A stretch of DNA of 64,000 nt from contig CAUWAG010000006.1 in NCBI GenBank assembly GCA_963556695.1, positions 868,001-932,000 of the forward strand. The letters run 5' to 3'. The position numbers were made by a program, and so were the translations under genes. Source of the DNA: Anthostomella pinea (lineage: Eukaryota; Ascomycota; Sordariomycetes; Xylariales; Xylariaceae). A model generated the notes under the pieces. That model had not been told where the DNA came from. It was given only the letters and a program-made list of their open reading frames with translations, and made no database searches. Shown piece by piece: positions 9,329 through 20,650 of the stretch (position 1 is the first letter of the stretch; every line of letters starts with the position of its first letter).

Positions 9329-11503
9329 GACATTAGCCCGACCAACACTGGTTGGTCTATCAGGGTGGCAACCAGGCGGATTAGGGAACAACTGGAAAAG
9401 GCTGAAGTGCTGGCAGAAGAGATATTAACACGCTTCTCAGATCACAACGACCTGGACTATGATCTACTGGAAGGGTGGGAGCCCTCTGAAGCCAAGCTCT
9501 ACTGGGACATTAAGGTGTCTTTGGAAGAGGTCGAGCAGTATACTGTCGGGGTTACCAGCACCTCCACCGGCGTAGACGGGATCACGGTGAGGCTGCTCAA
9601 GGGAACACATCAAGGACGCCGTACGCGAAGTTTTCGGGCTCTGCTTATAATTACGGCACTTCCCCGCAGCCTGGCGGGATGCAGAGGTGTCAATGATCCC
9701 TAAGGTCAGGAAAAAGGACCACTCTTCGGTCCGATCTTGGCAGCCGATTGTACTACTCTCTTGCCTCAGCAAGGGGCTGAAACGGCTGCTAACAAAGCGA
9801 ATGGCCTGGACGGCGCTCTCTCAAGGTATCCTCAGTACCCAACACGGGGGCGTGCTGCCTAAATGGTCATGCATGGACCTCATTCTGTCCTTCGCCCACG
9901 AGGTTGAAGCGGCACTTGCTAAGGGACTCAAGGTCTCTCTTATTATACGGGGCCGTAATACAGGCAGCTTCCAATGCTCTAAAACCAAATTATAGCTAGC
10001 AGCTTGCTTGCTACCCCCTATATAGCGGCCCTTATTGGTACTGCCGCGCTTCATACCTGGCTGTAGGATCGATCCAACCGGAGGTATCTACAAGGAGCAG
10101 GCTGCCAAGAACTTCAAGACCTGGTTTGAGGCTCTGCTACTACATGACGTGGTGGTCTTCTCAGACGGCTCGAAGGAACGGATGCATGTCAGATACGGCT
10201 ATGCGATCTAGCAGGGCGGGCACCTGCTCGCCACTGGCAAGGGTCGTCTAAACCCGTGTTCTATTGTGTTTGATGCAGAAGTGCTCGGAGCCTGGAAAGG
10301 ACTTCAGCATGTGGTCAAGTCACCCCCGGAGCTTAGTCAGCGCCGGATCTGGGTGTGCGTGGACAATACAGGAGCGATCTGGGGGCTCTGCGGCAATGCC
10401 GCGGTGTTCTGCCAGTGGGCCTACCTGAAGTTCCACGCCGAGGCTGAAGTCCGTAATGTCAACGTCAAGTGGTGCCCGGGTCAAGTGGTGCCCGGGTCAA
10501 GTGGTGCCCGGGTCAAGTGGTGCCCGGGTCAAGTGGTGCCCGGGTCAAGTGGTGCCCAGGGCACTGCGCCGTTGAGGGCAATGAACTGGCAGACAAGCTG
10601 GCTAAGGCCGGCTCTAAGCTCTCCAACGTTGACTCCGACTGTACGCCGACGGCGTACAGCATTAAAGCAGAGGCGAGACTTAAACTCGAAGTCTCGCGTA
10701 ACATGTGGTGAACCAAGGCCCAGATCAAGCTGTCAGCCCGCTACAAATACTAGGACCTGAAGTACAAACTGCGCTGTCATAAGGAGCTATAGGTACTTAA
10801 TAGGCCGTTATTACACCGCTTCCTCGCTGTCCGCTCAGGACATGGCGACTTCTCTTGGTATCATGTCAAGTTCAAACATCAGGACGTCGTCCTCGACTGC
10901 TCGTGCGGCTGGAGCAAGACTCTGACGTATTTCATCCACTGCTGGAAGACTTTGGCACGGTACATGGTCTGGCCGAGGGCCCCGGCATCCCGGCCGGAGC
11001 TCGGAACCAGGCTCGAGTATCTAAACGAACTTATGACTACCCCACGGGAGTACATGGACCTACTCGTAGCTATCGACTTCTACGGCAGCATCTGCCCTCC
11101 TCGCTAAGGGCATACTCACTCTTTCCTTCTGTTATGGCGTCTAGGGGCTTTATCTTTCTATTTTTCTTTTTTAACGTCTCACAGGGCGCGTAATAACCAC
11201 TGCGGCATGCCGCAGCATCTACTATAAGCTCTAAGAGCACTGAACCTGGCGTTGCGCCCTGAAAACTGAACATTTGGGACCCCAGCCGATACTTCCCCTC
11301 ACCCGGAGGAGGGGGGACACGGTGTGATCCGCCGCTTAAGTGTGGTAGCTGTTTACGGACTTGACCTGCTAGATGGGCAGTGTATGTACATAGAAGACCT
11401 AGCCTAGCACACCTGAGCGGCCTCTTGGAGCCCCTGGTTGACGCCGCTACGCGGCAGTCCCCCCGGCGTTAAATGCTACAACAACAACAACAACAACAAC
11501 AAC
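9329..11503 (+). mobile_element. Tad-like LINE, truncated and inactivated
   Basis: Reverse transcriptase fragments lie at about 9530-9990 (TSTGVDGITVRLLK, then WQPIVLLSCLSKGLKRLL and QHGGVLPKWSCMDLILSFAH). The catalytic core and thumb are then missing: the sequence jumps to an RNase H domain with its acidic residues visible (VVVFSDGSK, VFDAEVLGAW, VCVDNTGA, EGNELADKLAKAG). A C-terminal Cys-x-Cys...His...Cys finger (DCSCGW...HCW) follows, ending about 11105, then a 3' UTR closing in GGCGTTAAATGCTA(CAA)n. Defects are frameshifts, several in-frame stops (some CAG to TAG, RIP-like), an internal deletion and a minisatellite in RNase H. A second 3' end of the family lies at 42618-42830. Confidence 0.8.
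10464..10559 (+). repeat. 16-bp minisatellite in the LINE RNase H coding region
   Basis: Six head-to-tail copies of GTCAAGTGGTGCCCGG; only the last differs (ends CCAG). The unit codes VKWCPG, the start of the RNase H C-terminal motif (WCPGHCAVEGNELAD). Because 16 is not a multiple of three, every extra copy shifts the frame. Confidence 0.95.
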
Positions 11504-11893
11504 GACGGGCTTGTGATGGTATCGACTAAACTCTCTTCGTAGAACTGTTCGAATACATAAAAGCATTTCGACTCGCATTTGTACGCTTAAGAACCTATGG
11601 GAGGCGCTCCGTGAGACCGAGTGAGGCGAGAAGACCACACGAGCTTCTTCTGCGAGCTTTTAAAGTTTGACTTCATAACGTCGCTGGGCGGGCTCAGACT
11701 TGATAAGCTCAGACGCGGCGACCTCGGACTACAACGCGAGAGTCGAGCATCTCGAGATACGGCTGCAACTTTTCGTACAGAACCATCGAGAAGCAGAAGA
11801 ACTTGTCCGAACAGTCGCGACGGTATTTCCGTATGGTTCCCTTTGGAAATTTTCGATAGCGCGACCTAGCGTGACTTATACCGTTTAGTTTAG
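11504..11893. other. intergenic, no gene recognised
   Basis: Lies between the LINE tail and the first decayed minus-strand gene copy. Nothing recognised. Confidence 0.4.
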
Positions 11894-13171
11894 TTAACGA
11901 AATTGTCTGAAATAGTCTGGTTGAAAAGGCTGTCCACCATGTGGCGTACCAGGAGGCTGACCACGCATGTACTGCTGGGCCTGTCCGCCATGTTGGCCAA
12001 GGCCAGACTGTCCTTGCCTGTTGAAAGAGGGCTGTATTTGTCCATTATACCTAATAGGAGGCGGTCCAGGCGTGTGCTGGCCAGCTGCGGAATGCGGACG
12101 GTTCAGCCAAGACAATGCTGGACTGAGAAAACCCGAGATATAGCTTTTGATCTTGGGAGAGGACGTTGCCTTCTCCGTGAGGGCTGATAGTGATCGTGCA
12201 TCATCATCTTAACAGTTCCATTGCCAGGTCGTGGAGCCCTGATTGAAGGGGAAGCATACCAGGATCTTTGACATCTTCGTCCTTGACAGGGGACATCTTG
12301 AGGGCCTTCTTAATGTTGAGCTTGCGCTTCTTGGTGTGAGTCTCGAAGTCGTCGTCGGAGTCGTCCGCGAAAGCCTTGTTCTTTTTCGTAGTCGAACGGC
12401 TGGCAGGTAAGTTCCCGTCTTACACCCTTGACCCCGAGGGGTCTCGTCTGTGTATATCCTCGCGTCAGGTGCGTGCTCCGCCAGCCAGGTCTTTCTTGCG
12501 AGAATGTTATAGCGGGCTGTATGCGCACAAATGGGGGTCACTTTGGCGTCATTTTCAAAAGTTCCCTCCGTATGAAATAGGTGTAGCTCGAGAGGCGCTT
12601 GCCTTTGCCGTGCTTTTCCCGTAAAGACATATCTTTCGTGGTCATGCCTGCTTCTGGTCAGAATAGCGACATGACTCTCGATACTCTTTTGAACGCGCAC
12701 TGGGGGTAGGAGGTACACCCTGTGCGTTGGCTGCTTGAGAGGTTCCGTTGGTCATCTCCCTGATCTTTTTTTAAACTTCGGTCTTGTCCTTGCTCGTTTT
12801 CGACTTCTTATGTACCTTGGACTCGTCCTGGCTGTCCGACTCATAGATCCGGGATAGCTGTGCAATGCTGGCAACGTGCTTCTGGTACGGCAAGGAACAG
12901 GTTTCGAAAGATTATGTTTTGTTTAGAGTGCTGTAACTTGCCCGGCGGGCATGCGGCATGAAGTCGAAGTAAAAACACGGGAGCTCGTAGTTCAGCTCGG
13001 AGAACTGGGCACCGGTGAGGATTGCCCGGGGCTTGGGCGGGCCGCGGCCAAAGGTAGGTGGGCAGGATCGGAGAAGCCGTTGAGGGCATTGCGTGATTCG
13101 TTGCGGAAGCGGTCCGCGAGGGCGTGGTGGGCTCGCTTTTTCGCCTTTAAGAGCTGCCTAGAGCGACCCAT
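11894..13171 (-). pseudogene. decayed copy 1 of an unrecognised nuclear-type protein
   Basis: Reading minus from an ATG at 13171: MGRSRQLLKAKKRAHHALAD, a shift, then AQFSELNYELPCFYFDFMPH, then YESDSQDESKVHKKSKTSKD, IREMTNGTSQAANAQGVPP, a stretch with ICAHTARYNILARKTW, an acidic segment followed by a basic nuclear-signal-like ETHTKKRKLNIKK, and a Gln/Gly/Pro-rich tail ending QPDYFRQFR. At least four frame changes and several stops separate these parts. Two blocks match copy 2 in order: 12345-12407 with 14541-14602, and 12709-12838 with 15293-15416. The original protein was probably about 420 residues. I do not recognise the family. Confidence 0.5.
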
Positions 13172-13628
13172 TTTATGGTAGTCGACAGTAGTGGTAGGAG
13201 AAAATAGCAGAAGGCTATCCTGAACTGGAGCTGATGATGCATGACCGACTGGTTGAGTGAGTTCTCCAGGTCGCGGGACATGAATTGCGCTCCGGGAATT
13301 TAGTCGAGTCTGATATTAATCCATATAGCTCTTAGCTCGGCGATATTTCCCGGGGAGTCCTGCTATTTGCACCTTGTTTCCACTCCTAGCGGGTTAACCA
13401 TTAAGCTTACGGCTTACTATTAGATCGAGGTTGTCGGTATAGTAGTCGGTGCAATTCTTTATGCAGCTGTTTGTGTAATTGTCGGCGTAGTTTTTGGTGC
13501 AGTGGTGTCAAGATAGGGGGCTGTAATGTAGCTGGCTGGCAGGTGGGTTGTGGAGACAAGGTGCATATAGCAGGACTTTGCCCGGACGGGCTTGCCTGTC
13601 CGGACCGTGCTAGATCTGCTTCGCCCGT
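13172..13628. other. intergenic, no gene recognised
   Basis: Contains a region (about 13440-13500) whose minus strand codes a Gln/Leu/His-rich low-complexity stretch. No gene supported. Confidence 0.35.
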
Positions 13629-13642
13629 TGATGCACAGTCAA

Positions 13643-14185
13643 AATGCGCCTGGTTGTGTTCTCGTTTGTGCGGTGGGCGACGAGAACAAGTGGGTTCGAA
13701 TCCTGCTATGGCCCCCTTCTGACCCAGCTTGTGCGAGTCGATAACCAGCACACGATAGTGGAGAGGCCCCTTATCGCAGAGCCTGATAGCCAAATAACTT
13801 GTCTCTATAATACCCACTCCTGTGAGGTTTTTCCCCTTATGATTTTCCTCACCAGCAGATAACAAACACCTACTTCACCCACCAATGCAACATATATCGA
13901 ACGACTACTGGAACGATGTGTTTACCAGAGGACTGAGGTTCACTGGGTCGCTTTGTCACTGGACAGGAAGTTTTTCTGACGGAATCGTGCTTGGGTATTG
14001 ACTAAAACCATCTGGTCACTCCAGGTTGGTACCGCTACAGCGAGGATGGGCTCATGTGCGGATCTGAATGTATCTAGACTGACACCTCTACAACCTTGCG
14101 ATGCAATGGCTCTGGGAGGCGTGGTTTGCCCTATGGAGGGACTGCACCCACGATAAATACAATCAATCAATCAATCAATCAATCA
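13643..14185 (+). mobile_element. SINE-like tRNA-derived retroposon with 14-bp target duplications
   Basis: Flanked by perfect 14-base direct repeats TGATGCACAGTCAA (13629-13642 and 14186-14199). About 50 bases from its start is a perfect polymerase III B box, GGTTCGAATCC, the expected spacing for a tRNA-derived head. An A-box-like TGCGCCTGGTTG lies near the start and a GTTCTCG...CGAGAAC hairpin in between. The body continues to a simple tail (CAAT)n. The last 340 bases recur at 55225-55610, and the last 190 at 14894-15085. No long frame. The 543-base length is large for a SINE, so the 3' part may come from a LINE. Confidence 0.75.
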
Positions 14186-14524
14186 TGATGCACAGTCAAT
14201 GTGGTGGTAAAGATAAGGTCTGTAAGCGTATAGCAGGCGTTGATGAGTCTTGTTTGATCGGCAGTCGTTACTTCGTAGACGGTTAGATTCGCCGGCGTCA
14301 GGCATCCTGGGCTGCGCAGCTCGCCTGCCGCTGTTCTCCAACTCGACAACACCCATGACATTTGACCCAGCGCGGGAAGATTTGGAAATCCCGAGAAGGC
14401 CAGTCACATATATGCAATATTATCTCGGGGATGGTTCATGGAGAAGGTTGCTGACGACATGGTCAGTGTGTCGCGTCTGAGGGATACGACCATCTTGTGA
14501 ATCGAGCTCTTCCCGTTCTGGAGT

Positions 14525-15425
14525 ATGTGCGCCTCATCTCGGAGTCATCGTCGGAGTCGTCCGCGAAAGTCTTGTCTTCTTTATAGTCGAACGGCTGGCA
14601 GGGGCCTTCTTGATACGGGTTTGCCGTGGGTAGAGTGCACACTGCTACCTCCTGCCTTAGCGTCTGCAAGCCAGCCGTACCTCTTGGAGATCTGGGTAAA
14701 AGAACATTGCACAAGCCCCAACATTAATCTTCGACGGGACGGTCAAGACTATCTGTCTCCTAGCACCGTTATCCGCTCGTTGTACCAAGAATTCGGTGTA
14801 TGGGGGAGGCGGCTGGCTATGATGGGAAGAGCTCGAGCTGGCCATGATTGCCGGTGATGTGATTTCTTTGTTGATGAGGCGTCGTGATCACCTAGGCGCT
14901 CTAACCAGATGGATGACCCCAAGGTCATACCGCCGCAACAACGGGGATGGGCCCGTGAGCGGGACTGACTGTACTTATTATCTTGAGACCTCCACAACCC
15001 TGCGATACAGAGGCTCTGGGAGGCGTGGTTTGCACTACTGAGGAGCTACCCCCCACGTTAAATACAATCAATCAATCAATTCTTCAGTCGTTCTTTTGTT
15101 ACTGTCGTCCAGAATTCCTTCGCCACTGTCGTGGGAAGCAAGTCGTTCGTACTCGGCTCGGAGCAGAAGCGATCGCAGATGACGATGGAAAGATCGAATA
15201 CATCCTCAGTGGCAAGGACCTTGTCGATGCTCTGATGAATGGGCATTGCGCTGAGGCTACCAACTAGTTATGCCACTAGGTACACTTGGGACAGTAGGTA
15301 CACCCTATTCATTGGCTGCTTGATACTTTCCGTTGACCTTTAGGTCCTTGTTACTAGGTTTGGTCTTGCCTTGCTCATATTGGACTTCGCACACCTTGGC
15401 TCGTCCTGGCTGTCCCGCGCAGAAG
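14525..15425 (-). pseudogene. decayed copy 2 of the unrecognised nuclear-type protein
   Basis: Matches copy 1 in the same order and strand: the acidic block with CQPFDYKEDKTFADDSDDDSE at 14541-14602, and the segment rich in Lys/Ser/Asn at 15293-15416. Between them a frame starts MASSSSSHHSQPPPPYTEFL (14845). Spacing between the shared blocks is about 390 bases longer than in copy 1; the SINE fragment at 14894-15085 explains part of this. Multiple frameshifts and stops. Confidence 0.45.
14894..15085 (+). mobile_element. 3' fragment of the SINE-like retroposon
   Basis: Aligns with the 3' part of the 13643-14185 element (AGGCTCTGGGAGGCGTGGTT core) and ends in AAATA(CAAT)n. It is more diverged than the other two copies. 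No target duplication was found. Confidence 0.7.
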
Positions 15426-16299
15426 GATGTCCATGTTACCGTCTATGGGCAGCTGTCGTTGAGGGTTTCCGCTCTGTCTACGCTTCGCAGTAGCTGTACT
15501 TGCTCTAGTACGGCCTATTCTTCAGCGATTTGAGTAAGGAAACCCTCAGTGTATGCGCCCCCTAGGTCTGAACCTACCGTTGCGACAACGATCTGCCCGA
15601 GTTTCGCACGTGTTGTCCAGGCCGCCATGTTTCGGGCATTTCCGATGAAGCTGGGGTTATCAGTGCGCGTGAGACAAATGATGACAATCCATGCTTCTGA
15701 ACCTTGGAATCCCTTGGACTTTTGAGGGAACGTACTCGGCGTCGTTGAGCTGAGCAAGGGCGTATCGAGACAGATTGGATCATAGTATCGGGAGAGATAG
15801 TGTGAGCATGTGGCTGCCCTTGATGTCCGTCCACCAACAACGCTGGAATCCTAGAGTACTTGGGACAGTCACGAGCGTGAAGCTGGTCCCTCAGAGGGAC
15901 TGGTGTCGTCAAAATGTCCTAATCTTCGGAAAGCCAGCATCGAAATTACGGCCGATAACGGGCCGTAGACGTACCGGAGCCAGCGGGTTCCGAACTCTTG
16001 GCTTTGACCATGGTGCTTGGTGTTCGGAAGTTCTTGGATGTGGGCCGGTAACTACCAGTACGGTCAGGCGTCGTGTGTTAAAACTGTTGTTGGTCTTGAA
16101 GATCATCTCCACGGTCCTTTGTCTAAACACTTGAGTGACCTCGCAGCTTCGGGACGTATGTTCTTGTGAGGGTCGTATTATCGAGTGATGAACTGGCCAG
16201 TCTATTTGGTTCCGGGCTTGTCCGCGATTTTAGTGTCGATCTTCTGGTCTTGTACTCGGCGAAAGCGAGATAGGCAGTAACCTCAACATCAGCTAAATA
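15426..16299. other. no intact gene
   Basis: Short frames only. Upstream at 15110-15267 the plus strand reads RTRLGAEAIADDDGKIEYIL and stops after ATN, possibly another coding remnant. Confidence 0.3.
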
Positions 16300-17043
16300 T
16301 TGCCATTTTGTTGTCCTTCAGAGCCTTTCGGGCCAGCAACGAGTACTTCGTGAGCCGTGACCAAGTAGCCATACTTGCTGTTCTTGCGGCTCGGGTGCTT
16401 GAGTTTTAGAAGAGCCAGGAAAAGACGGCAAAGCTCTTCTGACTTCGGATCTAAATTCCAGTTCATGTCTTTCAGACTGTAACAAAAGGTACAAACACTC
16501 TACAGTTAACAGAGTCGGAGTATTGTAATGCATGTCGAGGGTCATGTGCGCCAGACCTGAGGAATTTTGCCCCTGCAGCTGTGGTGTAAGAGGCAGCGGC
16601 GTGTGTTGTTTAGAAGCCAACATCTGTCCCTGGAGGTGCTGTGTAGCAGGCAACGAGGTGTTTGGCTGATTCTTGACAGGGTGTTGCTGGTTCTGGACGG
16701 GGTGTTGCTGTATGTGGGATCCAGAAGTCATGGCATGTGCCTGATGTTGCTATGTAGCAGGCTCTGATAGTTGAGCTGATACGTCCTTATGGATAAGGGA
16801 TGACTGGAGCCTGTTGGCTCTCAGCGGCTGGTGCCACGTCGGTATTTGTTACTGACTTTAGCCGGACCGCTCCCGAAAGAGCGCAGGGTAAAGCATATGT
16901 CTTCTGGTGGCCCACCTAACCTTGGATTTCGCTTCTTATTGTGTATGCTTGCTCCTAAAATTCCTCCGTGTTTTGTGACTGGTCGAGTCGATCGTCATCA
17001 TGCCGGCATTGGTCTTCCTGGGCGCCTGGTAGGACTTCGTCTT

Positions 17044-18590
17044 CCCAACCCAGCAGATTGAGATGTTACCGATGATGTGGAATCAATTCAGGCTCTGCCG
17101 TAGCGTCCGGTTGGAACAGCACGCTTCTGACCTTCGAGGCTGGGAGTCCGGACCACTGGATTCCGATGGATGATATCGTAAAAGTACGGCATGTTCTGAC
17201 CAAGGTCCGATCGGAGACGGCGTCCGACTCGTTGGCGTGAACATCGCGTTCGCGGGTCATGGATACTCAGTTCGTTATGGAGCCGCTCTGCCATCTCCTG
17301 CGAGACTTACAGAACCTGAACAACTGCTGTGGCGAGCAGTCTCTGTGCCGCTTTGATGCGCCGCACTTCAACTCCGTTCAGTTGCGATCTGTATCGGTTT
17401 GACATTGCCTTCCAGTTGGGATTGACTGGGATTTGGACTGTCCCTACTGACAAGTTGTAGTGCAGCGTCACTATGCAGCTGCATTCGTGCTTGATCTGCC
17501 TGTGTAGGTCGGAGCTGCAGAGTGAATTCTTGAGCGGGACCTAGTTCTTCGACTTGGTTGTGAAAGGCGATGAAGCAATCGACCAGCTAGGTGAGCTTGG
17601 TGTCGACGGGTACGCGCTGCGGGTTATACTTATGCTTGGCGCGAACGACGACAAAGACGGAATCGTGACGTCGCTAGCTTCGAGGTGGTCAACGACCTCA
17701 TAAAGCTTTGCAGAATACTTCAAGGCTGTGTCCGTCTGTGATGCCTGTGTTGCCACTTGTCCAGCCCCTTCGTAGTACTGACTTGTGTTTGGTATTGTGC
17801 GATGCTCTACTAGGATTCGTTTGGGTTATTTTTGGCTTGCTTCTTGACGCGCCTTCTGGCTTGGGTATGATAGGGGGTAGCGAACTATGCCGAGGGCTCT
17901 GTATAGTAGCCATGCTGTGTGCCTGGTATGCTGTAAGTTACCACATGAAATCGAGGTTGGTGAGGTTACCGTGTTTGTTGTATAGCTAGAAGCAGAGTGT
18001 TCTATGGGCTCTGCCTAGTAGCCATGGTGTGCCCCTGGCCCCTCGATGATGCGATGTAGCGGGGAACGAAGTGTGTTCCCGAACGTTGATAGGAAGTGGT
18101 TGATATTGGCAGGACGTGATTTCGGCTGGTGGCGGAGGCTGCGAATGTCTCCAGTGCCGGCGTCCACAGAGTCTGAATTCAGGGGTCGAGCTCGACGTCA
18201 GGTCAGGGGTCAGGGGTCAAGTTTCAACTTGGGGGGTTGGGAAAGCGGCAACGGGTGCTGTCTGACATGCTGCGATCACTTCTTCGACGTAGTTACTGGC
18301 TGTTCCTGCGGGGGGGATTGCTTGCAAACAGTGATCGCCATCTTTTGATCCTCCTGAAACTGAGTCATGTCATCTCTGAGTGAAGAATTATCGTCTTCTA
18401 CGAGAGGATTTGAGAGCCTGTTCGGATGTGACTGTTAGATGGTTTTCGGGGTGAGAGATGAGTGCTACTTACGTGAGGATTTTGAAGCCTGGTCGAGTAT
18501 GCCTACCAAATGGGTCTTTGTAGTGAAGGTTTCGTGTTCCAAACCCAGCAGATTGAGAGATGGTATCGATGTTTTGGAATCAATTCGTAG
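17044..18590. repeat. direct repeat pair, about 50 bp, 1.5 kb apart
   Basis: 17044-17092 and 18541-18590 share (C/A)AACCCAGCAGATTGAGA, then GATG and TTTTGGAATCAATTC-like sequence with a few changes. This supports a duplicated unit of about 1.5 kb. Confidence 0.5.
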
Positions 18591-18845
18591 TGAAGGTATA
18601 ATTGCTTCTTGCGTGAGGACTTGGGAACCTGGTTGAATGACTCCGACGTTGAGATCAATACAGGGATTTGATCTCGCAGTGTGAGAAATGGACGATGGTG
18701 CAAGGAACGGACAGAACATAAGAAATGGAGAGAGATGTATAATAGTCGTTAGGTCTCTCAAAGAGGTCTTCCTCGTGTCTAGGAACAGTCATGCTTTCGA
18801 CATTTAACTGGTCGTGCCGTTGGACCTAAGCCAAGGTCTTTGCCT

Positions 18846-18909
18846 GGAACTGTTGGTCCTGAGCTGAAACATCTGGTGGAACTGTTGGTCCTGAGCTGAA
18901 ACATCTAGT
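18846..18909 (+). repeat. 32-bp tandem duplication
   Basis: Two copies of a 32-base unit starting GGAACTGTTGGTCCTGAG, nearly identical. The sequence after it reads open on the plus strand to 19045 as a charged, coiled-coil-like stretch (VERSEATDPTECAYEPFVDE), a possible coding remnant. Confidence 0.8.
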
Positions 18910-20650
18910 GGAACAGGAAGCAGTCCTTGAACTGAAACGGTTTAAAAAGCGGGTTGAAAGGTCTGAAGCGACGGATCCGACTGAATGTGCTTATGAGCCT
19001 TTCGTCGATGAAGAGGCAAGACTGCGAGCAGAGGTTCCCAACTGATGTATGGCAATGGCCTCTTGGTTCTTTAGGTATCTTAGTCAGGATGCTACCATTT
19101 GGTAGACTCAAACTGGGTGAATGTTCATTGATTATTGTTGTCGAGGTATGACGATCTGTAGATGGACAGTGGTCTGCGGCTGCTGGATTTATGGTTGGAA
19201 AACGGTCTGCGGTTGGGGTATGACGGCGTGTGCTTCGGCGGTCGGCCTCCACGCTTCATCTGCATGGCATGATCATCTGCCTGTTGGAGAATCTGTGGCG
19301 TAATCGGCGAGGGATTGGTATTGAGCTGTGCGAGCGAGCGCAGTCATCTGGTTTTGTCCTTTTTGCACCATCTTCGCGTAGACCGGCGCGAAGGTGAAGT
19401 TCGGTGGGATGTGTGTCCTGCCATGATGGACTTCTGCCAGTACACGGTGATCTTTATGGCACCAACGTCATTCGGCTGCGTTAACCAGACGAGTCCAGTT
19501 TGTCTAAGGAGGGTGTCGGTCGTATATGAGTTCGGATCGAAAGTGGCAGCCGGGTCAATGTGAGAGGAGCGCAAAAGGCAATAACAGGCAGATATGTCTG
19601 CCGCCTGAGAAAGGGAGATTGGGAAGGTATGTGAGTATGGCCAAATAGCCATCCCGTGTCCCTGATGGTGCTGCGAAGAAGGCACCGAAGTGTATTGCTG
19701 ATTCTGGCCAGGATGTTGCTGTTCCTGGATAGGGGGCTGCTGACCCTGGACAGAACTCGCTGCGTGTACTGTCCAGAAGCCATGGCGTGGCGCGGATGAG
19801 GCACCGTATAAAGTAGTGGAATGTATTGCTGAGTTTAAATAAGTTCTCCTGTCAGCAATCAACGGTCGCGCTGAAGTGGTTTCATGATTGCTTCTTGCTT
19901 GCTTGTGCTAAGTGGCTTCCACACGCCACGTCTTCTGTCTTGGGGACGAAGTTATCACCATCGCTAAGATTATGTGCCACTGCTTTCGTAGCCAGCGGAA
20001 CTCTCTCATTCGCAATTTTTGTGTTCTTCTGTATCGTGAAATTGTCGGCGTACGTAGTCGTCCCAACGCTCCTTCTGCTGCAGTGCGTCGGCAGCCGACT
20101 CTGGCGATCACCTTTTGTAGTGGTTAATTACGGAGGGTCTGCCACTGGGGCTAGAAGACTTTGGTGTTGCTGTTTGTAGAACGGGGGCTCTTGATCCTGG
20201 ATATGGTATTACTGCGCGAGATATTGGCAATGATAGCGTATTGTTGATAGTGTTATGTCGAAGTAAGTATCTATGTGGTTAAATCTTGACCAAATGTTGT
20301 TGTTCATGTTGGTTATTCTAGACAGAATGTTATCAGTATATGATTCAGTAGCCAGGAGGTGTCCATACTGGTGCTGCGGGTAACGGAGTGTGCTGTTAAT
20401 CTTGAACATGATGCTGCCGAGTATATTGTGTTGTAGCTGTGATTTTTTGTCGATGCTACGATGTGTCAGGAAACAAAGCGTGTTGAGCGTTGTGTGTAGG
20501 CGACTGTCGAGGCCTGTATGCATGGCTTGCCGGGACTGGATACCTACTTGCGGTGGCGGGTCTATGGCCGTGTGGTGTAGCAAAAGACGAAGTGTATTGA
20601 GGTTGTTGATGGAAAGAGAGAACAAGGTGGCCCGAGCATGCTATGTGTTA

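Larger units (their letters stand above)
16300..20650 (-). pseudogene. decayed Gln-rich modules, possibly further copies of the same gene family
   Basis: Minus-strand fragments repeat a Gln-rich theme: QNQQHPVKNQPNTSLPATQH and QLQGQ at 16318-16731, and QEQQHPGQNQQYTSVPSSQH at 19660-19800. Nucleotide echoes of the module (a TGTTGCTG(G/T)TTCTGGACAGG-like block, then a GAAGTGT block) occur near 17870, 18010, 20170 and 20380. A separate direct repeat pairs 17044-17092 with 18541-18590. No intact frame remains. I read this as tandem duplications of a Gln-rich gene in advanced decay; a link to copies 1 and 2 is inferred from strand, position and composition. Confidence 0.35.

Noticed and set aside
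10464..10559. Short direct repeats that could suggest a CRISPR array
   Set aside because: Units are contiguous with no spacers and lie within LINE coding sequence of a eukaryote.
13407..13865. 152-codon minus frame as a gene
   Set aside because: It is mostly the antisense of the SINE head and a low-complexity Gln/Leu/His tail.
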